A DNA stretch of 64,000 bases from Nereocystis luetkeana (GCA_031213475.1 JARUPZ010000007.1:2563457-2627456), one strand, 5' to 3'; counted from the stretch's first letter, positions 10,748-23,735 are shown. Numbers and translations are program-made. Notes: a model not told the origin generated them from the letters alone.

Positions 10748-12594
10748 TCGGGGGGACGAGGGGGCCGAGGGGGCTGGAGGGGGAGGGGTGCTCCTATACC
10801 TCCAGCCGGCAAGGCAACCGTTGCCCGCTTTCAACGGATCTGTGTCGGTCGCACAGCAGACGGATAAGGGGCGGACTGCACCAAACCCACCACAACAATT
10901 ATTAACTATGTATTACGGTAGCTCTGTCCGTGACCGTGAGCGGAGCACGCGGCGGCGGCGAGGGCAGCGTTGGCGGCCGTTGTGGGGGCCGGCTGGATTT
11001 TGACCCTGCGTCCCAGATGGCGTGTTTGCCGTAGTGGTGTAGGTTTCCAATGTTAAGGAGCTCGGGAGTAGAAGACGGGAGGGGGGGGGAGGGGGGGGGT
11101 ATTCGATAGGAGAGATGTACTCGATCTCATGCATGGCCGTAGTCGTATGACCGTAGAGGGGGGGGGGGGGGGGTGCTGGTTCGCAGAGCCACTGCCGTGC
11201 GTTGTGCGCTGTGTGTTCATGCACTCCTCTTTATTTTTATATTTTGTTCAGAGGGTATCGGCGCGTTTTGGTGTCGCTTCTTTTTGTCGGCACTTTTTTT
11301 TTTTTTTTTTGTGAACGTCCTCAGCGCGGTTCACCGAGTGATGGTAACAACAGACGCACAATCGATTCTGGAAAACGCGGGGACGTTGCCGAGGAGTCCC
11401 CCCTCCCCGCCTCCGCTTCCGCCCCCCCCCCGCCACCTCCGTCAGTCGTTAGCTATTCTGTCGTGATCTTGTGGAGAGGCTGCGATATTTTTGGACCTAC
11501 AGTAGATCTGTGATGATGCACGCGTGGGGGTGAAGGGGGGCGGGGGGACGGCGGGCGCTGGGTCGGCTGGCTTTTTTTGTCTTCGATATTTCGATTTTGT
11601 CTTGGGAAGGGGTGGGGGGGGGGGGGGGGGCACCCTGTACAAGGACGTTTGGTGTACTCGTCATGTATATCCTCTTTGAGCACGTGGTTTTTCCTGCGTC
11701 CATCACGTTCTCGTTTGAAAAATAAAACAATTTTGTTTTTATTTCCCCTTTTTTCAGTCCCACCTCTGCTTTTGTTTTCTTCGAATTTTCCCTTCTTGTT
11801 TGTCCAGCGCCACGTACCTGGTACCTGCCATCAATTGTTTGTTTCCCGTCCCGAGGTCGCACTGATTTGGCTTGGCTTCCTCTTTCCTCTTGAGCTACTG
11901 AACCCTGCTGCACCTACACCTGCTACACCTATACAGCACGCGCTGCACCTATTTCCCTGGGGGGCAACCTATCAAAAGGGGACTCTACGGCCGAAAATAT
12001 GTTCTTGTCCGGCTGACCCCTGCTCAACAGCTAAGGACCCACGTAGGCATTTTGTTCCCATGCCGTGCCTGACGATTGGCGCCCATACAGCAAGCGGCGG
12101 GAATCGACAACTGACGCACACGCAAAAAAAGAAGCGGCCCGTGCCAACACCCAGCTTCTCTGGCTCCCTTGTTCCTTGTGATACTTGACCCACCCGTACA
12201 CCCCATGCACAAGATTCACTCCTGCAGGAGGGGTTGCTACCCCTTGCCAAGCAATACGCCACCCCTTTTCCGTGTATCTCTAAATCCTGGACCAGACCAG
12301 GCTTTCGAGGGTAGTATCATAACATTAGCCCACCCTGAACAGCCGTGTAATAAGCAGAAACGCGGTTCCAATATTCGGGGAAACACCGGTTCCACGGACT
12401 CTTAATTGTAGAACATGAAGAGAAGATGCGGCTCTCCTCAAAACCCACTTGCACACCCCAGAGGCCTGTTCACGCCGCGGTGACATTTTTGGGCTCAGCT
12501 GTTTCTGACTGACGTCGTTCCTTAGCTGAGTTAGCTGAGAGAGTACCCAAATTTATTTCGCGGCCCGAGTTTTGTGTTCGTTGTGTACCTTTTC
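10748..12594. other. Intergenic, no gene recognised
   Basis: Apart from an RC fragment at 11100-11157, this holds G/C and T homopolymers and unique sequence. The 203-codon open frame at 11577-12188 has no protein-like composition or splice signals. Confidence 0.6.
11100..11157 (-). mobile_element. RC element, short copy between G tracts
   Basis: About 58 bp of the conserved RC terminus, with G-rich runs immediately on both sides. Confidence 0.75.
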
Positions 12595-12700
12595 TCGGGG
12601 GACCATAGTAAATAGGACCAAATGTCGTCAGTAGAAATAGGGAAATATATAGGTTTGTTGCGCGTACCGTAGGTCCTATTTACTATGGTCCCCCGTAATA
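12595..12700. mobile_element. M1 MITE, copy b
   Basis: About 106 bp. The left end has lost the outermost TATTA; the right end GGTCCCCCGTAATA is intact. Confidence 0.85.
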
Positions 12701-13619
12701 ACCGAGAGGCATGCCACGGCATGGGTATGGCCTATTTTTTCTGGAGCACCTCAACTTGAGCAGAGCTTTTTACTTACCCTCCCCCCAAGGAAAAAAAACT
12801 GACTTCTGCTGATGACTTATGAAAAGACAACTCGATGACCGATCCCCGTCAGGCTGCAGTAGGTACACAACCGAAAATGGCTGTAAACGAGACGGTGTTG
12901 AGCAGCTGCTCGTTGAGGAGCCCCCGTCAGCCAAGAACGTGTACCTTGGCCAAACCGTGCTGCCCTGACCCCGGTCCTAGAGCGCGTTCCGACACCTTCA
13001 GGGAGTATATACACCGTGCCTACAGCGATACGTAGCCTTCTATGGCAAACCTGGTGATTTTACCTGGTAGGTAGAGTGGATTCGTTGCGTACTGTTACTG
13101 TTATATGTTGTATGGTAGACCACTCTAAAAACCTGCACACGCCGTAGAACGCCCGGTCGGAGTATCACTACTACTATAGTATTAATAGTAGTACACCAAG
13201 CTTGCAATTGTGAGTTTCGAGACAAAATTGACATCTCATCACAACCGAGTTTTTTTTGTTTTTCGTTTCCCAAAATACGTAGTCGATTGGTTCGTATGTT
13301 TGTCGGATTGCGCGAGGATTTTTTCCTCCAGGGAAATATTGACACCCAAGGAGGTGGTTCTGAACTTGAGAACACAGGCTGGAACCGCACCTTAGATTAG
13401 ATTAATTATCAAACCGTAGGAAGAGAGAACACATGCGCCCATGCCCCCCGTGAACCTCGATAAATCACGACGGACGAGTGAAACACTTCAGACATTTTAA
13501 ACTACCGTAAGTCGCAGACGCGATCCCCGCCTGTGGCTGCTCCGGCGCCGGCGCCCATCGGTCACACATAGTATCGGGTGGTATCTCGCCAAGGAACACC
13601 GGTCTCCCATAGTCTCACA

Positions 13620-13981
13620 ATAAGAGAGCGTGGAGACGGAGCGGTTCGCGTCGGTTCGCGTCGCGCATGGGCGCAGTGCTGCAGGGGCGTCTGCGCGCCA
13701 GGGGGGAGCGCCCAGTTTTTTTAACATAGTAGTCACTGCATTGGATTCAGGCGACTCTTGCAGCAAGTATTTCACGGGAAAACCAATGGACAAGATCATG
13801 AAAACTGGTGACTGGAAGATGGAGGACACGGCCTGATACAACGTTGAATCTACCACTAGGATAGTGGGGACAAAACGGCAACTGCAGCAGACCTGACCAA
13901 CGCATCCGACCTACTGTTGCCACCGGTTTTGGCAGAAGACTTTGAATGTCTGCGCACGGAGATATTGCTACAAATAATTTA
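13620..13981 (+). pseudogene. Possible coding remnant, recombinase-like (weak)
   Basis: The + frame ending at 13836 contains KYFTGKPMDKIMKTGDWKME, followed by DTA, a TGA and YNVEST. The spacing recalls the end of tyrosine recombinases (a GDWK-type motif before a Tyr), but too little remains to prove it. A second segment, about 13859-13981, starts after an AG and reads DSGDKTATAADLTNASDLLL on to a stop. An antisense frame at 13497-13856 is also open. Nothing nearby supports a complete gene. Confidence 0.25.
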
Positions 13982-15433
13982 GGGTTGGGTGAGGGAGGAA
14001 GCAGGCGGGCCAGTGGTCAGTACGGGAATAAGATGTTTCGGTGGAACCACCGGCCGGCGCAGGAGGCCTCATCCAATCTAGTACTTACAATGAGTGATCC
14101 GAAACAGAGAGGAAGGATGCCACAGTGATTTATCGACCCAAGTACACAACCCATACCTGCCCATGTTTCATCCCACCCCACCGATACCCACCCACCCACC
14201 TACTAATACATTTGCGTTAATGCTCGGGTTGTCCATCTGCCACGTCAAGTACTTCTCGCTCGGGCGTGATACTAATCATCTCCTCCAACTAGTATGTTCT
14301 CTGTTTCCCCAAAGCATTCCCCAATCGAAAATTACTTCTCCAAGCATTCATCTTGACTCAACGCAAATCTACTCTCCTCCTCCATACCACACCTAAACCA
14401 GAATCACTCCGTGTACACGCAAACTTGCGTACATCGATGTGAATCGAGTTCGAGTTGACAACGGGATTTAGCGCGAGCTGCGCAGCGCAGCACGGCACGC
14501 TACGTGTCCTCAAACAAGTAGCACAGTCTGCGTCTCTTACTCCCGACGACATGAAACATCCCACCTGCTTAATAAGAAAAAATACCAACCCCTGGGCATG
14601 TCTTCCGCCTCCGCCATCTAAGCATATTCTTCTTCTGTAGTGGACACAACGAACAACCAGCCGAAGTTACAGAGTAGACGCGTCACAGCGTCCTGCAGAC
14701 CCGTGTCATCTATCTACCTGCAAATCTATCCAGTTCGTCCACCGAGGCCGGGGCGTAACGGCAGACACGCATCTCTTCATGTTTGAAGGCAAGGCAACAC
14801 AGTGGTAGCCTTCAAGCCCCCCCGCCGCAAAGTTGCAAGGCCCCCGCGTACTACTGTCCCCAAGCAACCAACAAACTCAATATTTTCTAGACGTCCCCAA
14901 CCCCCCCCCCGAACTCCCCCCCTCCCCATCGTTTCGGGGACGCCCTTCAGTTATGTTGTACCTAACTTGTACTCTGGTCAGATCCGACACACACCAACAA
15001 GCCCGTCGCCCTTTCCAGCTCCATAATATTCGCCAAACGAAGGTGGGTCTTCACAAGTACAATACGGGGGAATACGATAGTTAGTCTTCACGGTCCCCTT
15101 ATAATTATATAACCTCCCAACGCCCTCCCTTGCTGTTCCCTACCCCTAAGCCGTACACCAACCCCCTCACGTGTGCGACGCTGGCCAAACCCAAGCCGCA
15201 TATCAGCTAGAGAAGGTTCGTAACAGCAAACCTTGCGGGTGCAACTTCTTTGCTGAGATGCCGTTGCCCGCACTTCCTTCCACGTCGACGGCAACGCCCT
15301 CGTCTAGAGGGCCGAGGCCATTGGCACAGCTCCCTCTTGGCAACCGAGTCAAACCCCTTGGCTCAAAATCACGCGGGTGGGAGTGTTTTGTCAACGACTT
15401 GCCGCAGCTGATTGCCCACAATCAACGTGAGGG
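13982..15433. other. Intergenic, nothing recognised
   Basis: Unique sequence with short C-rich runs. Probably includes the 3' flank of the minus-strand gene that ends at 15434. Confidence 0.5.
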
Positions 15434-16429
15434 TCAGCACCACCCTGCCCAATGCGCTCGCGCTTCCCTTGAGAATTCGTTCGGCTCTAAGGCCTGCGTA
15501 CCAGCCACTTGACCCTCTGCACTCCAGTCCCATCCGGCCCCCTGGTACGGTCCTCCAGCCATACTCAGTGGCTGCGGCGGGGCCACAAATAGTTGTTCTG
15601 GGGGCCGCCTCTGTCTCTGTCGAGGGTCAGGTTGGTGCATCATGCCGAGTACCGTATCTGGATCGCCCACAGTGCCAGCATATCCAGCACATGGGAGCTC
15701 CCAGTACGGCCCTGGAGCCATACCCGGAGGCAGCTGCTGCTGCACCACAGGTGGCTGGTGGGCTGCCCCCTGTGGGGGCGACAACTGTCCCTGGCGAGGG
15801 TGAAATTGGTGCATCATACCGAATAGCGGAGCTGGGTCGCCCACAGCTCCAGCATATCCGGCATCTGGGGGATCCTGGTACGGTCCTCGAGGCATCATCA
15901 GTGGCTGCTGATGAACCATGTGTAGTTGTTGGACCATCCCCTGTAGGGGCGGAACCTGTCCCTGCCAAGGGTCAGGTTGGTGCATCATGCCGACCATCGA
16001 AGCTGAGTCGCCCACAGTCCCAGAAAATCCGGCCCCTGAGGAGGGCTGGTAAGGATCTGGAGCCATTATGAGTGGCGACTGCTGATGCGCTGCATATGGA
16101 GGCTGTTGGGTTGGCTTCCGTGGGGGGCGCACCTGTTGCTGGTCGGGAAAGGGTTGCTGCCACGTGCCGAGCACCGGAGCTGGCGTGCTCACAGTCCCAA
16201 CAAATGCGGGATCTTGGGGGCCCTGGTACGGCGCCCGAGCCATCGTCAGCGCCGACAGCGGATGCACTGCATGTAGGGGTTGTTGGCGCACCTGTTCCTG
16301 GATTGAGAAGGGTTGGTGCCACGTGCCGGACACCGGAGCTGGTCCCTCGAAAGTCCCAGGGCGTAGCGCATTCATGGGGGAGGGGCTGCTGGCGATTCCA
16401 CCGCGATCCGCATCATCACACTGGTACAC
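15434..16429 (-). repeat. Coding tandem repeats, about 57 residues per unit
   Basis: Five to six degenerate units with the core GYAGTVGDP, then VLGMMHQPDPRQGQ, then a Pro/Gln stretch and GPYQ. The period of about 171-177 bp stays in frame, which supports translation. Repeats of this kind are usually disordered scaffold or low-complexity regions. Confidence 0.75.
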
Positions 16430-19400
16430 AGCATCACAACGATGCAGAGGCTGGGGCTGGCGCCAGACTGGGGCTTAAGTCTCTGGCACAGCCTCCCTCC
16501 CGAACTCCGGTGCCTCCTTGTCGTGGGCTAAAGCCAGGGCTATCACGGCCTGTTGCAGGGTTTGCTTTGCGCTAAGGGCGCCGGAAGCAATCTGCCCGCG
16601 GATGTGCATGCCATCGATCCACAGGGTTGTGCCCACGATGCTTGATAGCTTTGCTAGCTCGGTCGGCCAGATAGTGACAAGGCCACCCTCTGACGCATTG
16701 TTACTCGAGCGACGCGCGTGAGGCAAGTGGTAGATGAGCTTCGGCACGGAAACGCCAACTTCGTGAGACCACCAGCTCGCCACCTCGTGGGAAAGTACCT
16801 TGCACTTGTGGGTGGCACGAAGCGCGAGATGGGCAGACCGAAATGGAGCGTGGGAGAAGGCTCAGCTCTATGCATATATAGTGCTCGCACGTGGTAGTGC
16901 AGCAGGTATCACAGGTAAGATAACAGCTTGCAGTCACAATCGCCGTCACGCCTCGTGTCTGCGAACTGACATGTGAGAGCATCGAAGATGCGAACGCCTA
17001 CGAGGGTGGTGTGGTACTATTAGTGTAACTGACCAGCGCTACGCCCTTAGCAAGTCAACTTCTCCTGCTGGCTCCTATGCCAGGAACGCTGACTTGTGGG
17101 ACTACAAAGCGTGCGTCGAGCCAACCGGAAACACAAAAAGCACCCGTGGAAGAAAAGCACAGGCCACAACGTGGTATCGAATCGATACTTACATCATGGC
17201 TCACGCATACCCGAGCAGTCACTATAGGCAATACAAAACCAGGAGCAGCCGAAGCCATTCACCGCCGTGCGCTCCAGCCTAAGGCGACGGTTTTGAGCAG
17301 AAATCGAGTCTTGTGCCAATGGAAATTTCATCGCGTACTGGTATCGTTTACATTAGCAACAACAGAACTGAGCAACGGACGGATTTGCTACGACAACTCT
17401 ACTCACCACCTTTCCAACGTCGTCAGTCCCGTTCGTGTCGGTGCTCCAGACCAATAGACGACAGGGACTCCACGACGCGACGACGCCCACTTCTCCAGTG
17501 ACCCCGGCCGCCGCCACCAACCGCTCAATAACATCCTTGGATGCAAGTATTCGCATCAAAATTGGCGAATAGACAGACACCTGCGATATATACAGCACAT
17601 ACACCGGAGCATCGGCGTATGTTTAGAAGGTGTTGGAGCCTCGGACGGTGGCCGGTCGAATCGATCGAGGATACGCATGCAGCTATGAATACGTTTATCT
17701 ACACACACGAGGCGCTTAGGCTTGTTCTCCGCAACTCCCAACAATCACGAGCGACACAAGGAACTTCCAGCCACCTAGAGTGTTCGGAAACGAACAGTAC
17801 GCGCAAAAATATTATTTCCTGCTCCTGCTACTACTTTGGCAGACCTCCTGCTACTGTGCATACTCTTTTCCGTCCTTGGGTACTCACCAGCCCGAAGAAC
17901 GAGATATTTGAGTTTAAACAGGACAGAAGCTCCTCGAAAGTGTTTTCGGTAGCTCCGGACCCCTCCACCCTCAGTTGGCCTCGGTCAAAATCGTACGTCA
18001 CCTTTAAATTCACCCCAATTGGAAGCCGAGTGAAGAACGCGCGTAGCACATCGACGTGAGATTGATGTATATATTCACGTCGCCGGACGGCATCCGGATG
18101 GACACGCAGAGAGAAAAACGGCGGGCGAAACACGAGGTTGTGAACCCTGCATGCACACGGTCGGATACAACACACAACGCGTAAGACCATGACAAAACGT
18201 TCTCCACCCTTTGCCATCGTACGATCCAGAGGCTCTCGTCGTCATTTATCCCTCGGCTGCAGGTAGGGGACAAGGCGGCACATTTTCTGGTCAACTATAG
18301 TCCTAGGGTGCATTCATGTCTCCTTCACGGGCAAGAGTAAGTAATTCGTGGCCCCCAGGTTTCTGCCTCTCTTCTTTGACTCTGCCGCCAGACCACGGGC
18401 GCGTAGAACAGCAGAACGCACCTATCGCAGCCCCACCCACAAAGCCACACATATTTTCACACGGCTAATTCTTGTCTGCTGCTTGGCACGCCAACGGACG
18501 AACTCACCGCGGGGAAGTGGATTCCTTGGCACTCGAAGGCGTAAGCCGTGAGACGTACCGCGTCCACATTGAGATCTATGGTACGCTTGATCCGTTGCAA
18601 AACTACGCCCTCGAGGTGGTCCCTGGCTGCAAGGACGCAATGGCGCAGCCCCCACAGCTGCACCACCCGCACCGTTGTGCGAGGCAGGAGGAGCCGAGGC
18701 GCGAACTGTCGGTCTGGCGGGGACCGTGCTGTTGGTGGCTGTCTCGAGGGTCCCGCCAGGGACAACACGCACTGGTCGACGTAGTGACCAACGCAACCAA
18801 ACTCTCCAACAACAGCCGTCAGAGAATGCACAAACTCGCCCCCCCTCAAATCCATGTCGTCGAGCCCCATGTCGCCGCTGTCTCTAGTCTTCACCAAATT
18901 GAACCGCAGCAGAAGGAAGTCCGACGGCTGGGCGAACGTCGACGATTGGGGGCGTGCATGCGCGTGGAGAGCCGAGGCGTTAAATAGGTTGTCAGGAGGG
19001 ATGATTCACGAGCTATTACAAAGAAGATGGGGCGCTTGAGCAAAGCCCGCCTTCTCACCTTGTGTCCACCTTCGCGGCAAACCCACAACGCGTGGTCCAA
19101 GCATGCACGGGCGCTCTCGGGGGTGCGCCCGGAACCATGGCCGAACGATTGGACTATCGCCTCACTCTCATCGACGATTGACGATCCAGGAAGAGTGTCC
19201 TGGAAGAATTGGAGGAAGCCCCCCTCTCCCAAGAGCACGTCCTGCAGATCGAAAGAAACGAGGGCGCAATGGAAACGACCGTTTGGTTCTCAGGTCGTGG
19301 GTGGCACGGCTTGGCCAGAGATTAGGGTGTAGTGCACCCCGGGACGTTGTTGGCAAGCAACAAGTATGCCTCGTACGACTTGACGTCTCTTCCTCGACGG

Positions 19401-20954
19401 TAGGCCTGGAACTTCAAGGACCTCACCCGGTACGCTATCACCCTTTAGTACTACTGTATGATGCACCGCCATCGAGTTGTGCCTCAAAGGTCTTGCTCTA
19501 CTCGCCTGATCTGGGACCGAGAAGCGAATCCGATGAATGACTGGCACGATAGAGGGGCGGCTCTCCGCCTCTTCCGGTCTTGAGCTCTGAGTCTGAGAGG
19601 AGGGCTCAAAGGTCTTGCCTTGACCGCTTGGTACCGCGACGATAGGCTTTCGCCCCACCTGACTATTTTCCTCCATCTGAGGGGTTTCTACCACAGGCAT
19701 CAGGCGTAGTGCATCCACATCTTCCCCAGACTTTCCCTCGTCCTTCGCACTCTCCTTCGGGTCTTCCTCTTCCTGCATCACCACCTTCTCTTCCTCATCC
19801 TCCTTCTTCCCTCCCGCTTCCTCCACCTCCACCTCTTCCCGTTCCTGCTCCCCCTTCTCCTTCTGCCCCCCTCCCTCCTCCTGCACCTCCTCCTCCTCCC
19901 CCACCTTCTGCCCTGCCACGTCAAGTTCCTGCTCACACTCCTCCTCCACATACCTCCCCCGCCCCCCTTCCTTCTCTCCCGCCCCCTCGACCCATCGCCT
20001 CCGCTCCTCCTCCCCCTCCTCCTCTTCCTCCTCTTCACCTTCTTCCTGCTTCATGCCCTCTTCCTCCCCCTCCTTCGCCCCCACGTCCTCCTTTACCTCC
20101 TCCCTCTCCCTCTCCCCCGCCGCCCCCTCCTCCTCCTCCTTCTCCACCACCACCACCTCCTCCTCCGCCTCCCCCTCCCCCCCTCCCTCCTCGCCCCCCT
20201 CCCCCGCCCCCTTCTCCTTTGCCACCCCCCCCACGTATTCCACCTCCTCCCTCTCCCCCTCCACCTCCTCCTCATCCCCCTTCTCCTCCACCACCACCAC
20301 CACCATCTCCTCCTCCTCCACCTTCCCCCTCTTCCCACTGTCTCCCTCCCCCGCCCCCGCCCCGTCCTCCTCCACCCCCCCCACGTATCTCACCTCCGCC
20401 CTCTCCCCCGCCGCCTCCTCCTCCTCCTCCTGCTCTTTCTTCGCCACGATCAGCATCTTCTCCTCTTCCATCTCCCCCCCCCCCCCCCACTCCTCCTCCT
20501 CCTCCTTCACCACGGCCTCCCCTCGTTTCTCCCCTTCCACCTCCTCCTTCGCCTCCTCTCCCTTCTCCTTTCTCTCCCCCTCCCCCCCCTCCTCCCCTTC
20601 CTCCCCCTCCTCCTCCTCCTCCTTTTTCTCCTTCTTCTCCACCTCCCCTAGTTCCTCCCCCGCCACTTTACGCTCATTCTCCCGCTCCTCCTCCACGTAC
20701 CCCTCCCGGCCCCCCTCCTCCTCCCCCGCCTTCTCAACTTCTTGCCCCCGCTTCTCCTTCCCCTCCTCCTCCTCCTCTTTCCCTGTTTCCTCCTTCATGC
20801 CCCCCCCCCCTCCCCCCTTCTTCCCCCCCGCGTCCTCACTTCCCTCCTCCACCTTCTTCACTTCCTTCCTCTCCTTTGCCTCCTCCTCCTCCTTCACCTT
20901 TTCCCTCCCGCCCCCCTCCCCCTCTCCCTCCCCCTCATGCTTCTTTTCTTCCAC
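15434..20954 (-). CDS. Uncharacterised multi-exon protein, Glu-rich start and Pro/Gln repeats
   Basis: Transcribed right to left. Well-bordered exons: 19241-19059 (61 codons, DVLLGEGGFLQFFQDTLPGS), 18927-18508 (140 codons, PSDFLLLRFNLVKTRDSGDM), 18146-17888 (HPDAVRRREYIHQSHVDVLR) and 17580-17407 (58 codons, VSVYSPILMRILASKDVIER). The first two join in phase 0, and so do the last two; the 18508/18146 junction is out of phase, so a small exon may be missing. Upstream lies a Glu/Gly/Lys-rich frame (about 20954-19430). Downstream, 16783-16478 (GTTLWIDGMHIRGQIASGAL) runs in frame across one TAA (16475-16477) into the repeats at 16429-15434. I do not recognise a domain. The internal TAA means either an assembly error, an unseen intron or a decaying gene. 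Confidence 0.55.
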
Positions 20955-21150
20955 CTCTTTCCTTCAGTTCATTCTCCTCCCCCTCCTCCTTCACTATCCC
21001 CCCACGTTCCCCTCCTTCCACCTCCCCCCTCTCACCCTCCCCGCCCCCCCCCGCCCTTTCCCCTCGACCTCGTTCTCCTCCCCCTCCTCCTCCTTCTCCT
21101 CCTGCTCATCATCGCCCTCCTCATTTTTCGTCTCCTCTCTCCCATCGCCC
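19740..21150. repeat. Long CTC/CCT pyrimidine tract, Glu/Gly-rich on the minus strand
   Basis: About 1.4 kb of nearly pure pyrimidine on +. It is open for hundreds of codons on both strands (Pro/Ser on +, Glu/Gly/Lys on -), so openness alone does not prove coding. A recurring minus-strand motif EVEYVGGV/EVRYVGGV and a shared direction with the downstream exons favour the minus strand. Confidence 0.7.
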
Positions 21151-21177
21151 CTCTCTTCACCCTTGAGGTAGCGTCTT

Positions 21178-21285
21178 ATTACGGGGGACCATAGTTAACA
21201 GGACCTGTGGTATACATAAAAACCTATATGTTTAACCATTTTTACTAACAATATTTGGTCCTGTTAACTATGGCCCTCCGTAATA
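21178..21285. mobile_element. M1 MITE, copy c
   Basis: About 108 bp, TATTACGGGGGACCATAGTT at the left and a matching inverted end with one G/C variant at the right. Confidence 0.9.
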
Positions 21286-21429
21286 ATAATGTGCAGACCA
21301 AGCTCAGCCAAGCCCCGACCAAGACAATGAATACAACGATGACGCTCGCTTTGCAGACGACATCGAACCTTGTCGGAACGGACATCGTCAAGGCCAGCAC
21401 GGGGTTGGAGGGGGTTCGACGCACCGTGA

Positions 21430-22618
21430 TTAAGCTGTTTTTGGACTTCGCTTGGGGCGTAGGTGTCGCGGTGGAAAAAAAGGTGTTGCGGTCATCCTGG
21501 TACAAACAAACCCCGACACACGCATCATCGCCACGCTTTCACCGCACACACTTGCGCTGAGCTCGGAGCAGTCTCCCACATAGCTGGGAAAAGGGGGTGC
21601 TTTGACGCACGATCCTAGCTGCGTGTGCCCAAATCGTATTGAAATTGGAAGTCGTGCGCCAAGCATACCGGCAGACCACACGTGCTTGCTGGGTAGCCAA
21701 AATCAGTACTGCGAAGTTCCAGAAACGAGATACACTGACAGGCGTCTTACAAGCATTGCATGGGTTTGAGCAAGCCTGCCCTTATCAGTGAAAAGTTGGT
21801 ATACAGCAAGGCCAAAATCGCTTGCCGAGTCTTATAAACCCCAGGATGCACTCTTCTCACCTTGAAACTATCTCCGGCTCGTAGATATCCGGATGTTGCA
21901 CGTATAGCTCCGGGGGACCTACGACCTGAAAAAATAAGGGAAAGACACGCACACACCGGAAGGATCGCTCACGGGTGCACCGATTGATACATATCACAAG
22001 TTCTTTCCAAGTCGAAACATGTGGCGGAGTCCCAAGACACAAGGACCGTGGCAACGCAGTCAACGGCCGTAAGCAAGCTCAGGCTAAGAAAATGGTCGGA
22101 GTTAGACCAGCGATGTGCTGGGTGCGTGTTTTGGGAGGGGACTAGGACGATTTGCAGAATATGCACGATGTTTCCAACAAGCGAGGGTCTTCCTACATGT
22201 TGTACTGCAGTAGACGACCACACACCAGGTACACTGCAAGCAAGCCGTGTCAATATCTCACCTCCGATCCCGTCAGAGAAACCCAAGACCAATCAGTTTT
22301 GGGCCGTACGCCAGTCTTGACCGCCACCGGGTGCCGCAGTTCTTTAAATGACACGAAACCATACCAGGCGTTCGCCACCGGATCTGTGAGCACCTGAGTA
22401 GCATACAATTCAAGGGATATTTCTCGACGTAAACAAACCGCGTGTTTCGCCAACCAGTTGCGTGTAAAGCGCAAAATAACCCCACGAACACCAGTCCTCC
22501 ACAAGCGCAGTTGCGGTAGGCTAGCAGCTCGGAGGAAAAAGTGACGAAAATGTTGCATCTCCGTGCCCACGACCAGCCACGACGCGACGGGTGGCGGTTT
22601 TTTTGTCGACCGGCTCAC
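21430..22618 (-). CDS. Candidate minus-strand exons, function unknown
   Basis: The 22618-22262 segment reads MQHFRHFFLRAASLPQLRLW and ends WVSLTGSE before a consensus donor GTGAGATA. A segment ending at a GTGAGCG donor near 21970 and a short exon at about 21925-21861 (acceptor TTTTTTCAG, donor GTGAGA) follow. The short exon can be read as VVGPPELYVQHPDIYEPEIV or, shifted, as RRSPGAIRATSGYLRAGDSF, and phases do not settle which. Splice signals are good but no family is recognised. A hydrophobic stretch (VIVVFIVLVGAWLSLVCTLL) near 21300-21370 partly overlaps M1 copy c. Confidence 0.35.
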
Positions 22619-22619
22619 G

Positions 22620-23680
22620 TGCTCGCTTGTAGAGACGGCTTCAAGAAATTATCCTCACTACACGGTCGGCTCGGATTGTGACGTGATCATCCAACAAGCA
22701 TGCCCGAAACGCGACGGGTACGTACATGGTCGTGACGACGGGTAGTACGGAATGACCCTGGTATGAGATGGGTTCTATTGGTTCCTTATCGGTACTACAA
22801 CTGGCGGAATGGGCATGGGTCCGACGACATGGCGTGCACCGCCGCGCGATGTTGGCTGTATTTCATTTACCCCACTAACTGCTACCAGTACCAGGTATTA
22901 TTTTACGCTGCCGTCGATAATTCAATGTGAGTACGTATAGGGTTGTATGAGCCCCCCTGCCCCGAAGCAGGAGGGGGCTCGCCCGGGATCAACTCCGCGC
23001 TGAGTACGCTCTCAGCGCGAGGCCCATCCCTGGGATTGAAAAGACAGTACAGAAATCGACTACTAAACCTGTAGGGTGGGTGGGTGGGAAGGTCTGTATT
23101 ACCCCTTTGCCCATTACCCTGTGCTCCCAGGGCAGGTCGTAGGACTTGACGGAGTGATCCCGCCTTGTGCGTACCTTTTTAACTGCTACGAACACGGTTC
23201 TGATTATTCCGTTTGGTTCCACAACTCCGGGCATCTGATTGGGTAAGGTTTTACTTCAATCGCACACCGCCTACGGCGTGTACGAGGCAGGCTTGCCTCA
23301 TCAATCAACCTAGCACATTAGCATGCATAGTGTCTACATCTGTCTGATGTGGATTGTCTGTTGGGGTTTTGCATCATTAACTGAAAGAGCTGCACGTGAC
23401 CGATTTCCTCCAACGGTCGGGAGTAACGCGTGGGACTTGTTGTTTAGTCGCAGGCCGTCTCTGATTGGCCGCGGTCGCCGTCCTGCAGTGCTGTTTGCTG
23501 TGTGTTTTCAATTCGGCGGGATTTTGTTTTGCTTTCTATTTGTTTTGCCCTTCGAGCGCACCCGGTCTATTGCCAGTGCTGTTGTAGGCCTCCTTGCCTC
23601 ATTTTCCTCTCAACTACAGTAGTAGTGGCGGGGTGCGTATACGTAGAGGGTACCCATCTTCACTGTTAGTTTCTGCACAT
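22620..23680. other. No gene recognised
   Basis: Contains one TACCAGGTA word at 22889 and a short GC-rich hairpin near 22948-22985 (CCCCCTGC / GCAGGAGGGGG). No convincing exon. Confidence 0.5.
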
Positions 23681-23682
23681 AA

Positions 23683-23735
23683 TGCCTGTTTGCCTGTCTG
23701 TCTGTCTGCCTGTCTGCCTGTCTCTCTGTATGTCT
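23683..23735. repeat. (CTGT)n microsatellite
   Basis: TGCCTGTCTGTCTG-type run just 5' of the first duplicated module. A shorter CTGTCTGTCTG run precedes the second module at about 24129. Confidence 0.85.

Noticed and set aside
11577-12188. 203-codon + ORF
   Set aside because: No start context, splice sites, domain or composition bias beyond chance in T/C-rich DNA.
19709-21166. 485-codon Pro/Ser-rich + strand ORF
   Set aside because: It is the complement of the pyrimidine tract; only Pro, Ser, Leu, Thr and a few other residues occur, and no exon on + joins to it.
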